This document shows, piece after piece, positions 1 to 8,850 of a stretch of 29,864 nt of DNA (positions within the stretch are counted from its first letter, which is position 1; each line of letters begins with the position of its first letter). The translations under genes and the position numbers were made by a program. The stretch lies in NCBI GenBank assembly GCA_964430305.1, contig CAYSEX010000024.1, positions 1-29,864 of the forward strand, in the 5' to 3' direction. The stretch is from CAIZGX01 sp964430305 (GTDB lineage Bacteria; Bacteroidota; Bacteroidia; Flavobacteriales_D; Sanyastnellaceae). A model generated the notes under the pieces. It saw only the letters and a list, made by a program, of their open reading frames with translations, was not told the DNA's origin and made no database searches.

Positions 1-1250
1 ATTGGCCGTTCTGCGGAAACGCGAACGATGCCAGTGGGAATGGAAACAACGGAACGGTGAATGGCGCTACTTTGACGACGGATAGATTCGGTAATGCGAA
101 TAGTGCGTATAGTTTTGATGGGGTGAATGATGTAATAAGCATTCCAAATAGTCCTACTTTTTCAATTTTCGGAGCAAACCAACCCAGTACAATAAGCTTT
201 TGGGCCAAAAGAAACAATAATAGTGATGGATATATAATTTGTAAGGGACTGCACACGCCCGGCTGTAATTTGGGCAATAAGTACTTCAATATACTTTGGG
301 TATCAACCAACGGACTTCTCTACAATTTATATAACTCAACTACAATGACAAGTGTTCAAAGTGGAAGTTCATATGATTTATTGAATCAATGGAATCATGT
401 TGCTATTGTGCGAAATGCCCAAACTAAACTTTATATAAACGGAATAGATGTTTCTTCAAATGTGAGCAATGCAGGTTGGGGGACAGACTATAACTCGAGC
501 CTAGCTACGAATTTAACTTTTGGCGCGAAGAATAATGTTTCGGCGAATTGTGCCAATTATTTTTATGATTATTTCTTCAATGGAAATTTGGATGAAGTTT
601 CAATTCACAACCGCGCCCTTACCGCTTCCGAAATCCAACAACTCTATACCCTCGGACAAACGACCTATATATGGTCCAACGGAGCAACAACGCCAACCAT
701 TGATGTTTCTCCAACCACAACTACAACATACACTTGCACGGTAACAACGAACGGAATTTCATGTACGGATTCGGTTACGGTGGTGGTGAACAATCCGGTT
801 ATTGATCTAGGCGCAGACGTTACTGTGTGCGGATCTTCAACCACATTAACCGCACCTTCAGGATTTGACTCTTACCAGTGGAGCAACGGAGCAACAACCA
901 ATACAACAACAGTTACTGCGAATGGAACGTATTCATGTACCGTTACGCAAGGAGGATGCAGCGCAAGCGATTCAATTGATGTAACATTAATTGATGCGAC
1001 TATTACTGCAAGTGATACGATTATTTGTGCGGGAGAAACAGTAACATTATCGGTTCCTCAAGGTGGAACAACAAGCACAGCATGTGCAACTCTTCCAGCC
1101 AACCTTCAAAACGGACTCGTGGGCTATTGGCCGTTCTGCGGAAACGCGAACGATGCCAGTGGGAATGGAAACAACGGAACAGTAAATGGTGCTACGTTGA
1201 CGACGGATAGATTTGGAAATGCGAATAGTGCGTATAGTTTTGATGGGGTG
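1..1250 (+). repeat. Left flank of duplicated LamG cassette (1-125 and 1126-1250)
   Basis: Bases 1-125 and 1126-1250 align without gaps. They differ at only six positions by my reading, all between about 56 and 93, and all are synonymous third-position changes. Similarity stops abruptly after the GATGGGGTG at 117-125 and 1242-1250, where the two LamG cores become unrelated. The repeat begins at or before the window edge. Confidence 0.85.
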
Positions 1251-4200
1251 TCGCAAAGAATACATGCTGTGCGAACCTCTAATTTTCAAAACACATTGAC
1301 AATTTCCGTTTGGTGCCTTGAGCAGAATGATGTCAGTGAAGAAAATAAGACTCTCGTCGGTTGTTGGGATGAAAATCAACGTCTTGCCACCCTCTATTTC
1401 AACGATGTTTACAATGGGGACATAGGAACAGCCAATGCACAAGTTTCTGTAGCTTCTAATATTCAAGGAAACATTCAAGATTGGGATCACATATTGTTGC
1501 GTTATAATACTTCTACATGTGATTTATTTCTGAATGGCAATTTAGTGTCATCGGCAACTTCTACCGGTAATATTAATTCTGATGTCAATCCTTTTTGGGA
1601 TTTCGGTAGTGAGAGATTTGGAAATTCATTCATTCAATACTTTAAAGGTCGAATCGACGATATTTCAATTTACAACCGCGCCCTTACCGCTTCCGAAATC
1701 CAACAACTCTATACCCTCGGACAAACGACCTATATATGGTCCAACGGAGCAACAACGCCAACCATTGATGTTTCTCCAACCACAACTACAACATACACTT
1801 GCACGGTAACAACGAACGGAATTTCATGTACGGATTCGGTTACGGTGGTGGTGAACAATCCGGTTATTGATCTAGGCGCAGACGTTACTGTGTGCGGATC
1901 TTCAACCACCTTAACAGCACCTTCAGGATATGACTCTTACCTGTGGAGCAACGGAGGAACAACGAACACAACAACAGTTACTGCGGATGGAACTTATTCA
2001 TGCACGGTTACTCAAGGTGGATGCAGTGCAAGTGATTCTATTGATGTAACATTGATTGATGCGGTAATTTCTGCGAGTGACACGACCATTTGTGCTGGAG
2101 AAATGGTAAACCTAGGGGTAATGAATTGCCCATCTCTCTCGGGTGGTTTAGATAATGGTCTTGTAGGCTTTTGGCCTTTTTGCGGAAATGCGAATGATGA
2201 AAGTGGAAACAATTTTGATGGGGTGGTTGCCGCTGCCAACTTAACAGCAGATAGATTCGGTTCTCAAAATAGTGCTTATCAACTAAACGGGGCGAACAGT
2301 CAAATTTCGACTCCATTTTTAGGGATTTTGGGTGGAAATAGTCGAACGATTTCTTTCTGGGCCGATGTGGATCCTTTTGTTTCAGAATTAACAGTTATTC
2401 AATATGGTTCTACATCATCTGCAAATGGCGGATCTGATCGATTTGGATGCAAGTTTGCGAATAACGGAACGCCAAGCGTAGGAATAGATATAGATGGTTC
2501 TCAGGTTACTTATGCTTTTCCTAATTTGTTTAACGGATGGCACTTGTTCACATATACTTTTTCTTCATCAGATGTTAATTCGATAAATAATGTTAGAATT
2601 TATGCCGACGGAAATCTATTGACTACGCTAACTCAAAATTACATTCCATTTCCAGCAGCAGGGGTTTTAAATACTACAGCTGATCTTCCTCTCACATTTG
2701 GAGGCAATCAATACAATAATGTATACTATAATGGCTTTTTGGACGACGTGGCAGTATACAATCGAGCGCTGAGCACTTCAGAAATTCAAGAGTTATATGC
2801 ATTGAACTCCACATCATTTGAATGGTCCAACGGAGCAACAACGCCAACAATTAACGTTTCACCGACAACAACAACAACATATACTTGTACGGTAACGACC
2901 AATGGTGTTTCGTGTACAGATTCTGTGACTGTTGTTGTGAGTCAGCCCGCAGCGAGTATTACGCCAAACGGTATCGTGGAAATTTGTCAAGGACAATCGA
3001 TTGCGCTTACGGCAAACGGAGGGGGTTCTTACCTCTGGAATACCGGCGCACCAACACAAAGCATTACCGTTAATACCGAAGCAATTTATTCGGTAACGGT
3101 TACCGATGCAAACGGATGTACAGACACCGAAAGTCAATTGGTGAAAGTGAACTTCCTTCCAAACATTGGCGTGAACAACGCTTCAATTTGTCCGGGACAA
3201 TCGACAACCTTAACAGCAACGGGCGGATTAACTTACGTGTGGTCTCCAGCAACCGGACTTTCAAACACAACAGGAACAACGGTTACTGCATCGCCTTCAA
3301 CAAGCACCGTATACACCGTTACAGGAACTGGAGCAAACGGATGCACCAACACAGCAACTGCAGCTGTTGCAGTGAACGCCGGTCCTACAGCGACGATATC
3401 GGCATCTAGTGCAACGACTTTCTGTCAAGGTGGTAGTGTGGTGTTGAATGCAAACACTGGAACAGGACTTTCATATCAGTGGTACAACAATGCTTCTGCA
3501 ATTAGCGGTGCAACATCTTCATCGTACACTGCAAATGCAAGTGGATCATACACGGTTGTGGTGACGAATGCAAGTACATGTTCTGCGACGAGCACGGCGA
3601 TGGTGGTAACGGTGAACGCGCTTCCTACAGCGACGATTACTCCAGCGACTGCGACTACTTTCTGTCAAGGAGGTAGTGTGGTGTTGAACGCAAATACTGG
3701 AACTGGGCTTTCGTATCAATGGAGATTGAATGGTAATCCTATCAGCGGTGCAACTTCATCTTTTTACACTGCGAACGCAAGCGGATCTTACACGGTTGTG
3801 GTGACGAACGCAAGTACTTGTTCTGCGACGAGCACAGCAACTGTGGTTACAGTGAACGCGCTTCCAACAGCGACTATCACTCCAGCTTCTGCGACAACAT
3901 TCTGTCAAGGTGGTAGTGTGGTATTGAATGCAAACACAGGAACAGGGTTGACGTATCAATGGAGATTAAACGGAACGAACATTACCGGTGCAACAAGTGC
4001 TTCATACACAGCCAATGCAAGTGGATCTTATACGGTTGTAGTGACGAACGCAAGCACATGTTCTTCAACGAGCACAGCAACTTTTGTTACTGTGAACGCT
4101 CTTCCAACAGCGACAATTACTCCAGCTACTTCAACTACTTTCTGTCAAGGTGGTAGTGTGGTGTTGAATGCAAACACCGGAGCTGGTTTAACATATCAAT

Positions 4201-6578
4201 GGAGATTGAATGGTAATCCTATCAGCGGTGCAACTTCATCTTCATATACTGCAAACGCAAGTGGATCTTACACTGTTGTGGTTACGAATGCTTCAACGTG
4301 TTCTTCAACAAGTATAGCGACAGTTGTTACTGTGAACGCTCTTCCAACAGCAACAATTACTCCAGCTACTGCGACAACGTTCTGTCAAGGTGGTAGTGTG
4401 GTATTGAATGCAAATACAGGATCTGGATTGACGTATCAATGGAGATTAAACGGAACGAACATTACCGGTGCAACGTCTTCTTCATACACGGCTAACGCGA
4501 GTGGTTCGTATACTGTTGTGGTGACGAATGCTTCAACATGTTCTGCGACGAGCACCGCGACAGTTGTGACTGTGAATGCACTTCCTACAGCGACAATTAC
4601 TCCAGCTACTGCAACGACTTTCTGTCAAGGTGGATCGGTAGTATTGAATGCGAATACAGGAATTGGACTTTCGTATCAATGGCGATTGAACGGAACGAAC
4701 ATTACTGGTGCTACGTCTTCATCTTACACGGCGAACGCAAGTGGTTCGTATACTGTTGTGGTGACGAATGCTTCAACATGTTCTGCAACGAGCACAGCAA
4801 CGGTTGTTACCGTGAACGCACTTCCAACAGCGACCATCACTCCGGCGACAGCGACAACTTTCTGTCAAGGAGGAAGTGTTGTATTGAATGCGAATACAGG
4901 AACAGGACTTTCTTATCAATGGTACAACAACGCCGCAATTATTAGTGGAGTAACAAGTGCTTCTTACACTGCGAACGCAAGTGGGTCGTATACGGTTGTT
5001 GTGACGAATGCTTCAACGTGTTCTGCGACAAGTACAGCTACTGTTGTGACCGTGAACACGCTTCCTAATGCGACGATTACTCCAGCTACTGCAACGACTT
5101 TCTGTCAAGGTGGAAGTGTGGTATTGAATGCGAATACAGGAACTGGACTTTCATACCAATGGTATAACAACGCCGCAATTATTAGTGGAGCAACAAGTGC
5201 TTCTTACACTGCGAACTCAAGTGGATCTTATACGGTTGTGGTGACTAATGCTAGTGCATGTTCAGCAACAAGCACCGCGACGGTGGTTACTGTGAATGCG
5301 CTTCCAACTGCGACAATCACTCCAGCTACTGCAACGACCTTCTGTCAAGGTGGAAGTGTGGTGTTGAACGCGAACACTGGAACTGGCTTGACGTATCAGT
5401 GGTACAACAACGCTCTTGCAATCAGCGGTGCAACATCTTCATCTTACACTGCAAATGCAAGTGGATCATACACGGTAGTTGTGACGAACACTTCATTATG
5501 TAGTACTACAAGCACTGCAATTGAGGTAACAACAGTTCCAAACGTAGACTATTTCGCAGATGCAGATGGAGACGGATTCGGAGATCCTGCGACACTTGTA
5601 TCAACCTGCATTCAACCACAAGGATATGTTACCAACAACACCGACTGCGACGATACCAACGCCAACATCAACACTGCAGCAAACGAAATCTGCAACGATA
5701 TTGATGATAACTGCAACAGCAGTATTGATGAAGGATTAACATTCACTGACTATTACGCCGATTTAGACAACGACGGATTCGGAGCTGGTGCTGCAACAAA
5801 TAGTTGTGTTGACCTTGGTGCTGGATACGTAACCAACAACAGCGATTGCAACAACGCAAACGCGTTAATTAATCCGAATGCTACTGAGATTTGCAATAGC
5901 ATCGACGATAACTGCGATGGACAAATAGATGAAGGCATCACCTTCACCACCTATTACCAAGACTTCGATAACGACGGATTCGGAACCGGAGACGCCGTTA
6001 CAAGCTGCACCAATCCTGGAGCCGGCTGGGTAACGAACAACACCGATTGTGACGACACCAACGGTAACACCAATCCGAATGCAACAGAGACTTGCAACAC
6101 CATTGACGATAACTGCGATGGACAAATAGACGAAGGCGTTCAAACGGTTTACTTCATAGACAACGATGGCGACACCTACGGAAATGCTTCGGTAAGCATC
6201 TTAGCATGTACGCAACCAGCAGGCTACACACCTGACAACACCGACTGTGATGATACCAATGCCAGCATAAACCCTGCAGCAGAAGACCTAGCGGGCAATG
6301 GCATAGATGAAAACTGCGACGGACAAATTGACAACAGCATCGCAGAACTTGCAAACGCATTTATTCTCTATCCAAATCCAACTTCAACCAACATGACACT
6401 GCAAGTGAACAGCAACTTGGTAGGGAAGGAGTTGATGATTTATGATGCAACGGGTAAGCTGATACACCAACAAAAAATTCTTTCAACACAAACGCCAATC
6501 TCTCTCTATCAAATGGCAACGGGCCATTACATGCTCAGAATTGACGAAGAGATAAAACAATTTGAAATCATAAAATAA
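3..6578 (+). CDS. Giant T9SS-secreted LamG / Ig-like repeat / MopE repeat surface protein (5' truncated by window edge)
   Basis: The reading frame is open to the first base; the first ATG-like codon (GTG at 57) lies inside a LamG domain, so the true start is upstream. About 2,190 residues are visible. In order: LamG/concanavalin-like domains at about nt 3-650, 1110-1720 and 2130-2800, each opening with WPFCGNAND and closing with NRAL(T/S)(A/T)SEIQ(Q/E)LY; Ig-like linkers with WSNGATTPTI at about 660-1050, 1730-2110 and 2810-2940; two PKD/Ig-like modules at 2944-3389; nine 80-residue repeats at 3390-5540; four MopE-type Asp-rich repeats at 5541-6345; and a T9SS type A sorting domain (LYPNPTS to the C-terminus) at about 6355-6575. 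Such proteins are exported by the type IX system and anchored or released at the cell surface. An adhesin or glycan-binding role is inference; no catalytic domain is visible. A GC-rich hairpin follows the stop. Confidence 0.9.
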   Translation, partial: WPFCGNANDASGNGNNGTVNGATLTTDRFGNANSAYSFDGVNDVISIPNSPTFSIFGANQPSTISFWAKRNNNSDGYIICKGLHTPGCNLGNKYFNILWVSTNGLLYNLYNSTTMTSVQSGSSYDLLNQWNHVAIVRNAQTKLYINGIDVSSNVSNAGWGTDYNSSLATNLTFGAKNNVSANCANYFYDYFFNGNLDEVSIHNRALTASEIQQLYTLGQTTYIWSNGATTPTIDVSPTTTTTYTCTVTTNGISCTDSVTVVVNNPVIDLGADVTVCGSSTTLTAPSGFDSYQWSNGATTNTTTVTANGTYSCTVTQGGCSASDSIDVTLIDATITASDTIICAGETVTLSVPQGGTTSTACATLPANLQNGLVGYWPFCGNANDASGNGNNGTVNGATLTTDRFGNANSAYSFDGVSQRIHAVRTSNFQNTLTISVWCLEQNDVSEENKTLVGCWDENQRLATLYFNDVYNGDIGTANAQVSVASNIQGNIQDWDHILLRYNTSTCDLFLNGNLVSSATSTGNINSDVNPFWDFGSERFGNSFIQYFKGRIDDISIYNRALTASEIQQLYTLGQTTYIWSNGATTPTIDVSPTTTTTYTCTVTTNGISCTDSVTVVVNNPVIDLGADVTVCGSSTTLTAPSGYDSYLWSNGGTTNTTTVTADGTYSCTVTQGGCSASDSIDVTLIDAVISASDTTICAGEMVNLGVMNCPSLSGGLDNGLVGFWPFCGNANDESGNNFDGVVAAANLTADRFGSQNSAYQLNGANSQISTPFLGILGGNSRTISFWADVDPFVSELTVIQYGSTSSANGGSDRFGCKFANNGTPSVGIDIDGSQVTYAFPNLFNGWHLFTYTFSSSDVNSINNVRIYADGNLLTTLTQNYIPFPAAGVLNTTADLPLTFGGNQYNNVYYNGFLDDVAVYNRALSTSEIQELYALNSTSFEWSNGATTPTINVSPTTTTTYTCTVTTNGVSCTDSVTVVVSQPAASITPNGIVEICQGQSIALTANGGGSYLWNTGAPTQSITVNTEAIYSVTVTDANGCTDTESQLVKVNFLPNIGVNNASICPGQSTTLTATGGLTYVWSPATGLSNTTGTTVTASPSTSTVYTVTGTGANGCTNTATAAVAVNAGPTATISASSATTFCQGGSVVLNANTGTGLSYQWYNNASAISGATSSSYTANASGSYTVVVTNASTCSATSTAMVVTVNALPTATITPATATTFCQGGSVVLNANTGTGLSYQWRLNGNPISGATSSFYTANASGSYTVVVTNASTCSATSTATVVTVNALPTATITPASATTFCQGGSVVLNANTGTGLTYQWRLNGTNITGATSASYTANASGSYTVVVTNASTCSSTSTATFVTVNALPTATITPATSTTFCQGGSVVLNANTGAGLTYQWRLNGNPISGATSSSYTANASGSYTVVVTNASTCSSTSIATVVTVNALPTATITPATATTFCQGGSVVLNANTGSGLTYQWRLNGTNITGATSSSYTANASGSYTVVVTNASTCSATSTATVVTVNALPTATITPATATTFCQGGSVVLNANTGIGLSYQWRLNGTNITGATSSSYTANASGSYTVVVTNASTCSATSTATVVTVNALPTATITPATATTFCQGGSVVLNANTGTGLSYQWYNNAAIISGVTSASYTANASGSYTVVVTNASTCSATSTATVVTVNTLPNATITPATATTFCQGGSVVLNANTGTGLSYQWYNNAAIISGATSASYTANSSGSYTVVVTNASACSATSTATVVTVNALPTATITPATATTFCQGGSVVLNANTGTGLTYQWYNNALAISGATSSSYTANASGSYTVVVTNTSLCSTTSTAIEVTTVPNVDYFADADGDGFGDPATLVSTCIQPQGYVTNNTDCDDTNANINTAANEICNDIDDNCNSSIDEGLTFTDYYADLDNDGFGAGAATNSCVDLGAGYVTNNSDCNNANALINPNATEICNSIDDNCDGQIDEGITFTTYYQDFDNDGFGTGDAVTSCTNPGAGWVTNNTDCDDTNGNTNPNATETCNTIDDNCDGQIDEGVQTVYFIDNDGDTYGNASVSILACTQPAGYTPDNTDCDDTNASINPAAEDLAGNGIDENCDGQIDNSIAELANAFILYPNPTSTNMTLQVNSNLVGKELMIYDATGKLIHQQKILSTQTPISLYQMATGHYMLRIDEEIKQFEIIK
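607..1909 (+). repeat. Right flank of duplicated LamG cassette (607-844 and 1672-1909), 238 bp identical
   Basis: Bases 607-844 and 1672-1909 are identical over 238 bp by direct reading. They encode the end of the LamG domain (NRALTASEIQQLY) and most of the following Ig-like module. Identity falls to roughly 85-90 percent downstream. The offset is 1065 bp here against 1125 bp for the left flank, so the enclosed cores differ by 20 codons. Confidence 0.85.
3390..5540 (+). repeat. Tandem array of nine 240-bp (80-residue) Ig-like coding repeats
   Basis: The string TCTGTCAAGG recurs at 3421, 3661, 3901, 4141, 4381, 4621, 4861, 5101 and 5341, exactly 240 bp apart with no indel. Each unit encodes ATITPATATTFCQGG, SVVLNANTG, a YQW core, a variable loop, SYTANASGSYTVVVTN and VVTVNALPT. 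Two cysteines per unit (FCQGG and the STC near the end) could form the usual Ig-fold disulfide. Variation is concentrated just after YQW, where three loop types occur: YNNA, RLNGNPISG and RLNGTNITG. The last unit diverges at its end where it runs into the MopE region. Confidence 0.93.
5541..6345 (+). repeat. Four MopE-type Asp-rich (putative metal-binding) repeats
   Basis: Each unit of about 66 residues has the form Y(F/Y)xDxDxDGFG, then TDCDDTNxxxNP, then E(I/T)CNxIDDNCDGQIDEG. The closely spaced aspartates resemble calcium-type DxDxDG loops, and conserved cysteines frame them. This is the putative metal-binding motif family named after MopE. Here it sits between the Ig-like array and the sorting domain, a position where calcium could rigidify a stalk; that role is inference. 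Confidence 0.8.
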
Positions 6579-6582
6579 TCCC

Positions 6583-6608
6583 CAGCCCCCACTGCAAGGT
6601 GGGGGCTG
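6583..6608. terminator. GC-rich hairpin between giant surface-protein gene and recR, probably bidirectional
   Basis: CAGCCCCCAC (6583-6592), a six-base loop, and GTGGGGGCTG (6599-6608) form a perfect 10-bp stem starting 5 bp after the TAA of the surface-protein gene. The plus-strand T-tract is weak (ATAATTTC). On the minus strand, downstream of recR, it is followed by a T-rich stretch. It lies between two convergent genes, so it may stop both transcripts. Confidence 0.75.
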
Positions 6609-6661
6609 ATAATTTCACGACGTGGCCTTTTAAAAATCACGATTGGAAATCTGAAATCACC

Positions 6662-7267
6662 TCACCCCCCATACGGTATGCGATGCTGAAGACTTCGGCC
6701 TAATGTAACCTCATCGGTGTATTCCAACTCGCCACCTACAGCCACGCCCCGAGCAATGCTGCTGAATTTAACTCCGGTCGACGCTAGTTTTTTCGAGATG
6801 TAAAATGAGGTGGTTTCCCCCTCTAATGTGGCATTGAACGCGAAAATAAGCTCTGATACTTCTCCACTCGAACAGCGTTCAACCAATTTGTCAATCTCCA
6901 AATCCCCAGGACCAATGCCCTCCATGGGCGAGATTAATCCACCAAGAACATGATACACCCCTTGGTAATATTCGGTGCCCTCAATGGCAATAACATCACG
7001 AATGTCTTGAACTACACAAATTAAACTGCGGTCACGCATTTCATTGGAACATATACCACATTGTTCAGAATCACTGATGTTATTGCAAACAGAACAAAAC
7101 TGCACGTGCTCTTTCAAATCTAAAAATGCTTGTGCAAACTGAGTCATATCCTCACCGGAACGACGCAACAAATGCAACACCAAACGCATCGCCGTTTTTC
7201 GACCTATGCCCGGCAAACTTCCCATTTGCTCAACTGCCTCATCTATCCATTTCGATGAACTACTCAT
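6662..7267 (-). CDS. recR: Recombination mediator RecR
   Basis: The 201-residue product matches the usual RecR length. An N-terminal helix-hairpin-helix (about residues 16-27, GSLPGIGRKTAMR) is followed by a four-cysteine zinc finger (C58, C61, C70, C73) and a Toprim domain beginning near VVQDIRDVIAIE and including HVLGGLISPMEGIGP. RecR works with RecO (and RecF in many bacteria) to load RecA at single-stranded gaps in the cytoplasm. It is a single-gene unit, convergent with the giant surface-protein gene and divergent from the symporter gene with 92 bp between starts. Confidence 0.96.
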   Translation of the reverse strand: MSSSSKWIDEAVEQMGSLPGIGRKTAMRLVLHLLRRSGEDMTQFAQAFLDLKEHVQFCSVCNNISDSEQCGICSNEMRDRSLICVVQDIRDVIAIEGTEYYQGVYHVLGGLISPMEGIGPGDLEIDKLVERCSSGEVSELIFAFNATLEGETTSFYISKKLASTGVKFSSIARGVAVGGELEYTDEVTLGRSLQHRIPYGG

Positions 7268-7359
7268 GCCACGAAATTACACGCTCTTGTTAAGAACCTC
7301 TTCAACTTTCCTTCACAACTTTTCAAAAATGAAGTTAATTGCGGTAAATTCTTTCAAAC

Positions 7360-8850
7360 ATGCCACCGCTTACTATAGCCCTTGTTCTTCTGATCTACTT
7401 TGCGCTACTCTATGTTGTAGCCTACGTTACCGGTAGAAAAGCCAACAACGCCTCGTACTTCAAAGCCAATAAGAGCGCGTCTTGGTTGCTGGTTGCTTTT
7501 GGTATGATAGGTACCTCCCTTTCAGGTGTCACTTTTGTATCTGTGCCCGGAACAGTAAGCAACGCGGGCTTCCAATACTTCACTCTGGCACTCGGATTTT
7601 TTCTCGGATATTTCGTAGTGGCATTTGTTCTGTTGCCTCTTTATTACCGACTGAATCTTACTTCAATTTATACCTACCTTGATCACCGTTTCGGGAAACC
7701 AGCCTATCCACTTGGAGCCACTTTTTTTATGTTGTCCAGAACCATGGGAGCTTCACTGCGCCTGTATCTTGTTGTAAACGTTTTGCAATTGTTGGTTATG
7801 GAAGCTTTGGGAATTCCTTTTGCCGTAACTGCCATGCTAACCCTGCTCATGATTTTAGCCTATACATTTAAAGGCGGCGTTAAAACCATTGTTTGGACAG
7901 ATACCCTTCAAACGTTTTTTATGCTTGCCGCACTCATAACCTGTGTTATGTATGTGATGAATCAATTGGGTGGATGGAACAACGCGTGGACCGCTATTCA
8001 AAATACAACCACTGCCAAGGGAGATCTGGGACTAGGTTATTTATTCAATACCGATTGGATGCATAAAAAATTCTTCTTGAAACAATTGCTCGGTGGCGCA
8101 TTCATTACCATTGCCATGACAGGGCTAGACCAAGAAATGATGCAAAAAAACATTAGCGTTTCAAACCTGAAAGATTCACAACGCAACATGATGCTCTTCA
8201 GTTCAATCATGGTAGTTGTTGTTGGTTTATTTCTTTTTCTTGGCGCATTGCTTTTCATTTACATGAACCAATTGCATGTGCAGCCACTCTACAGCGGCGA
8301 TGAAATATTCCCCAATCTTGTTATGCATCACATGCCACCAGTAATGGGTTTACTTTTTATCATTGGCTTAACCTCTGCCTTATTCCCCTCTGCTGACGGG
8401 GCCATTACTGCTTTAACAGCTTCGTTTTGCATGGACGTGTTGAACTTTCAATCTTCATCTGAAACGGAAGAGCAAAAAGCAAAAAAACGCAAAGTGGTGC
8501 ATCTCGCCTTCACGGCGTTGTTCTTTTTTATAGTGCTGTTTTTTAAGTGGCTGAATGAGAAAACCATTGTTGATTTACTCATGGACATTGCCGGCTACAC
8601 TTACGGTCCGCTGCTTGGGCTTTTTGCCTTTGGAATTTTAACCACAAGAAGTTTGAAAGGCGTTGGTCCATGGGTCATTGCTGTATGTTTGCTCGCACCT
8701 GCAATCACATTCACACTCTCGCTGTATAGTCAGCAGCTGTTTTCTGGTTATGTAATGGGGGTGGAAAATTTAATTGTGAACGGATGCATAACCTTTTTCG
8801 GTCTATGGATCATTTCCAAATTTGCACGTCATGAAGCAGTGGTGGCCTAG
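7360..8850 (+). CDS. Sodium:solute symporter (SSS family)
   Basis: The 496-residue, strongly hydrophobic protein has about 13 predicted membrane segments. SSS hallmarks include GMIGTSLSGVTFVSVPG near residues 48-64, SIYTYLDHRFG, KTIVWTDTLQTFFML and a TM8-type segment ALFPSADGAITALTASF, where small hydroxyl residues normally bind sodium. The family imports sugars, amino acids, pantothenate, acetate or other solutes with Na+; the substrate cannot be read from sequence. The ATG at 7360 starts right before the first membrane helix. The 3' end overlaps the next gene by 20 bp, which suggests co-transcription and coupled translation. Confidence 0.9.
   Translation: MPPLTIALVLLIYFALLYVVAYVTGRKANNASYFKANKSASWLLVAFGMIGTSLSGVTFVSVPGTVSNAGFQYFTLALGFFLGYFVVAFVLLPLYYRLNLTSIYTYLDHRFGKPAYPLGATFFMLSRTMGASLRLYLVVNVLQLLVMEALGIPFAVTAMLTLLMILAYTFKGGVKTIVWTDTLQTFFMLAALITCVMYVMNQLGGWNNAWTAIQNTTTAKGDLGLGYLFNTDWMHKKFFLKQLLGGAFITIAMTGLDQEMMQKNISVSNLKDSQRNMMLFSSIMVVVVGLFLFLGALLFIYMNQLHVQPLYSGDEIFPNLVMHHMPPVMGLLFIIGLTSALFPSADGAITALTASFCMDVLNFQSSSETEEQKAKKRKVVHLAFTALFFFIVLFFKWLNEKTIVDLLMDIAGYTYGPLLGLFAFGILTTRSLKGVGPWVIAVCLLAPAITFTLSLYSQQLFSGYVMGVENLIVNGCITFFGLWIISKFARHEAVVA

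Noticed and set aside
1047..1490. 147-codon open frame on the minus strand within the second LamG unit
   Set aside because: It lies fully inside a well-supported plus-strand domain and shows no recognisable features.
2859..5503. Several Cys/Arg-rich short frames on both strands within the repeat array
   Set aside because: They recur with the repeat period as out-of-frame shadows of the large gene and have no homologous features.
3390..5540. Regular repeats as a possible CRISPR array
   Set aside because: The units are 240 bp, contiguous without spacers, and encode one continuous protein frame.
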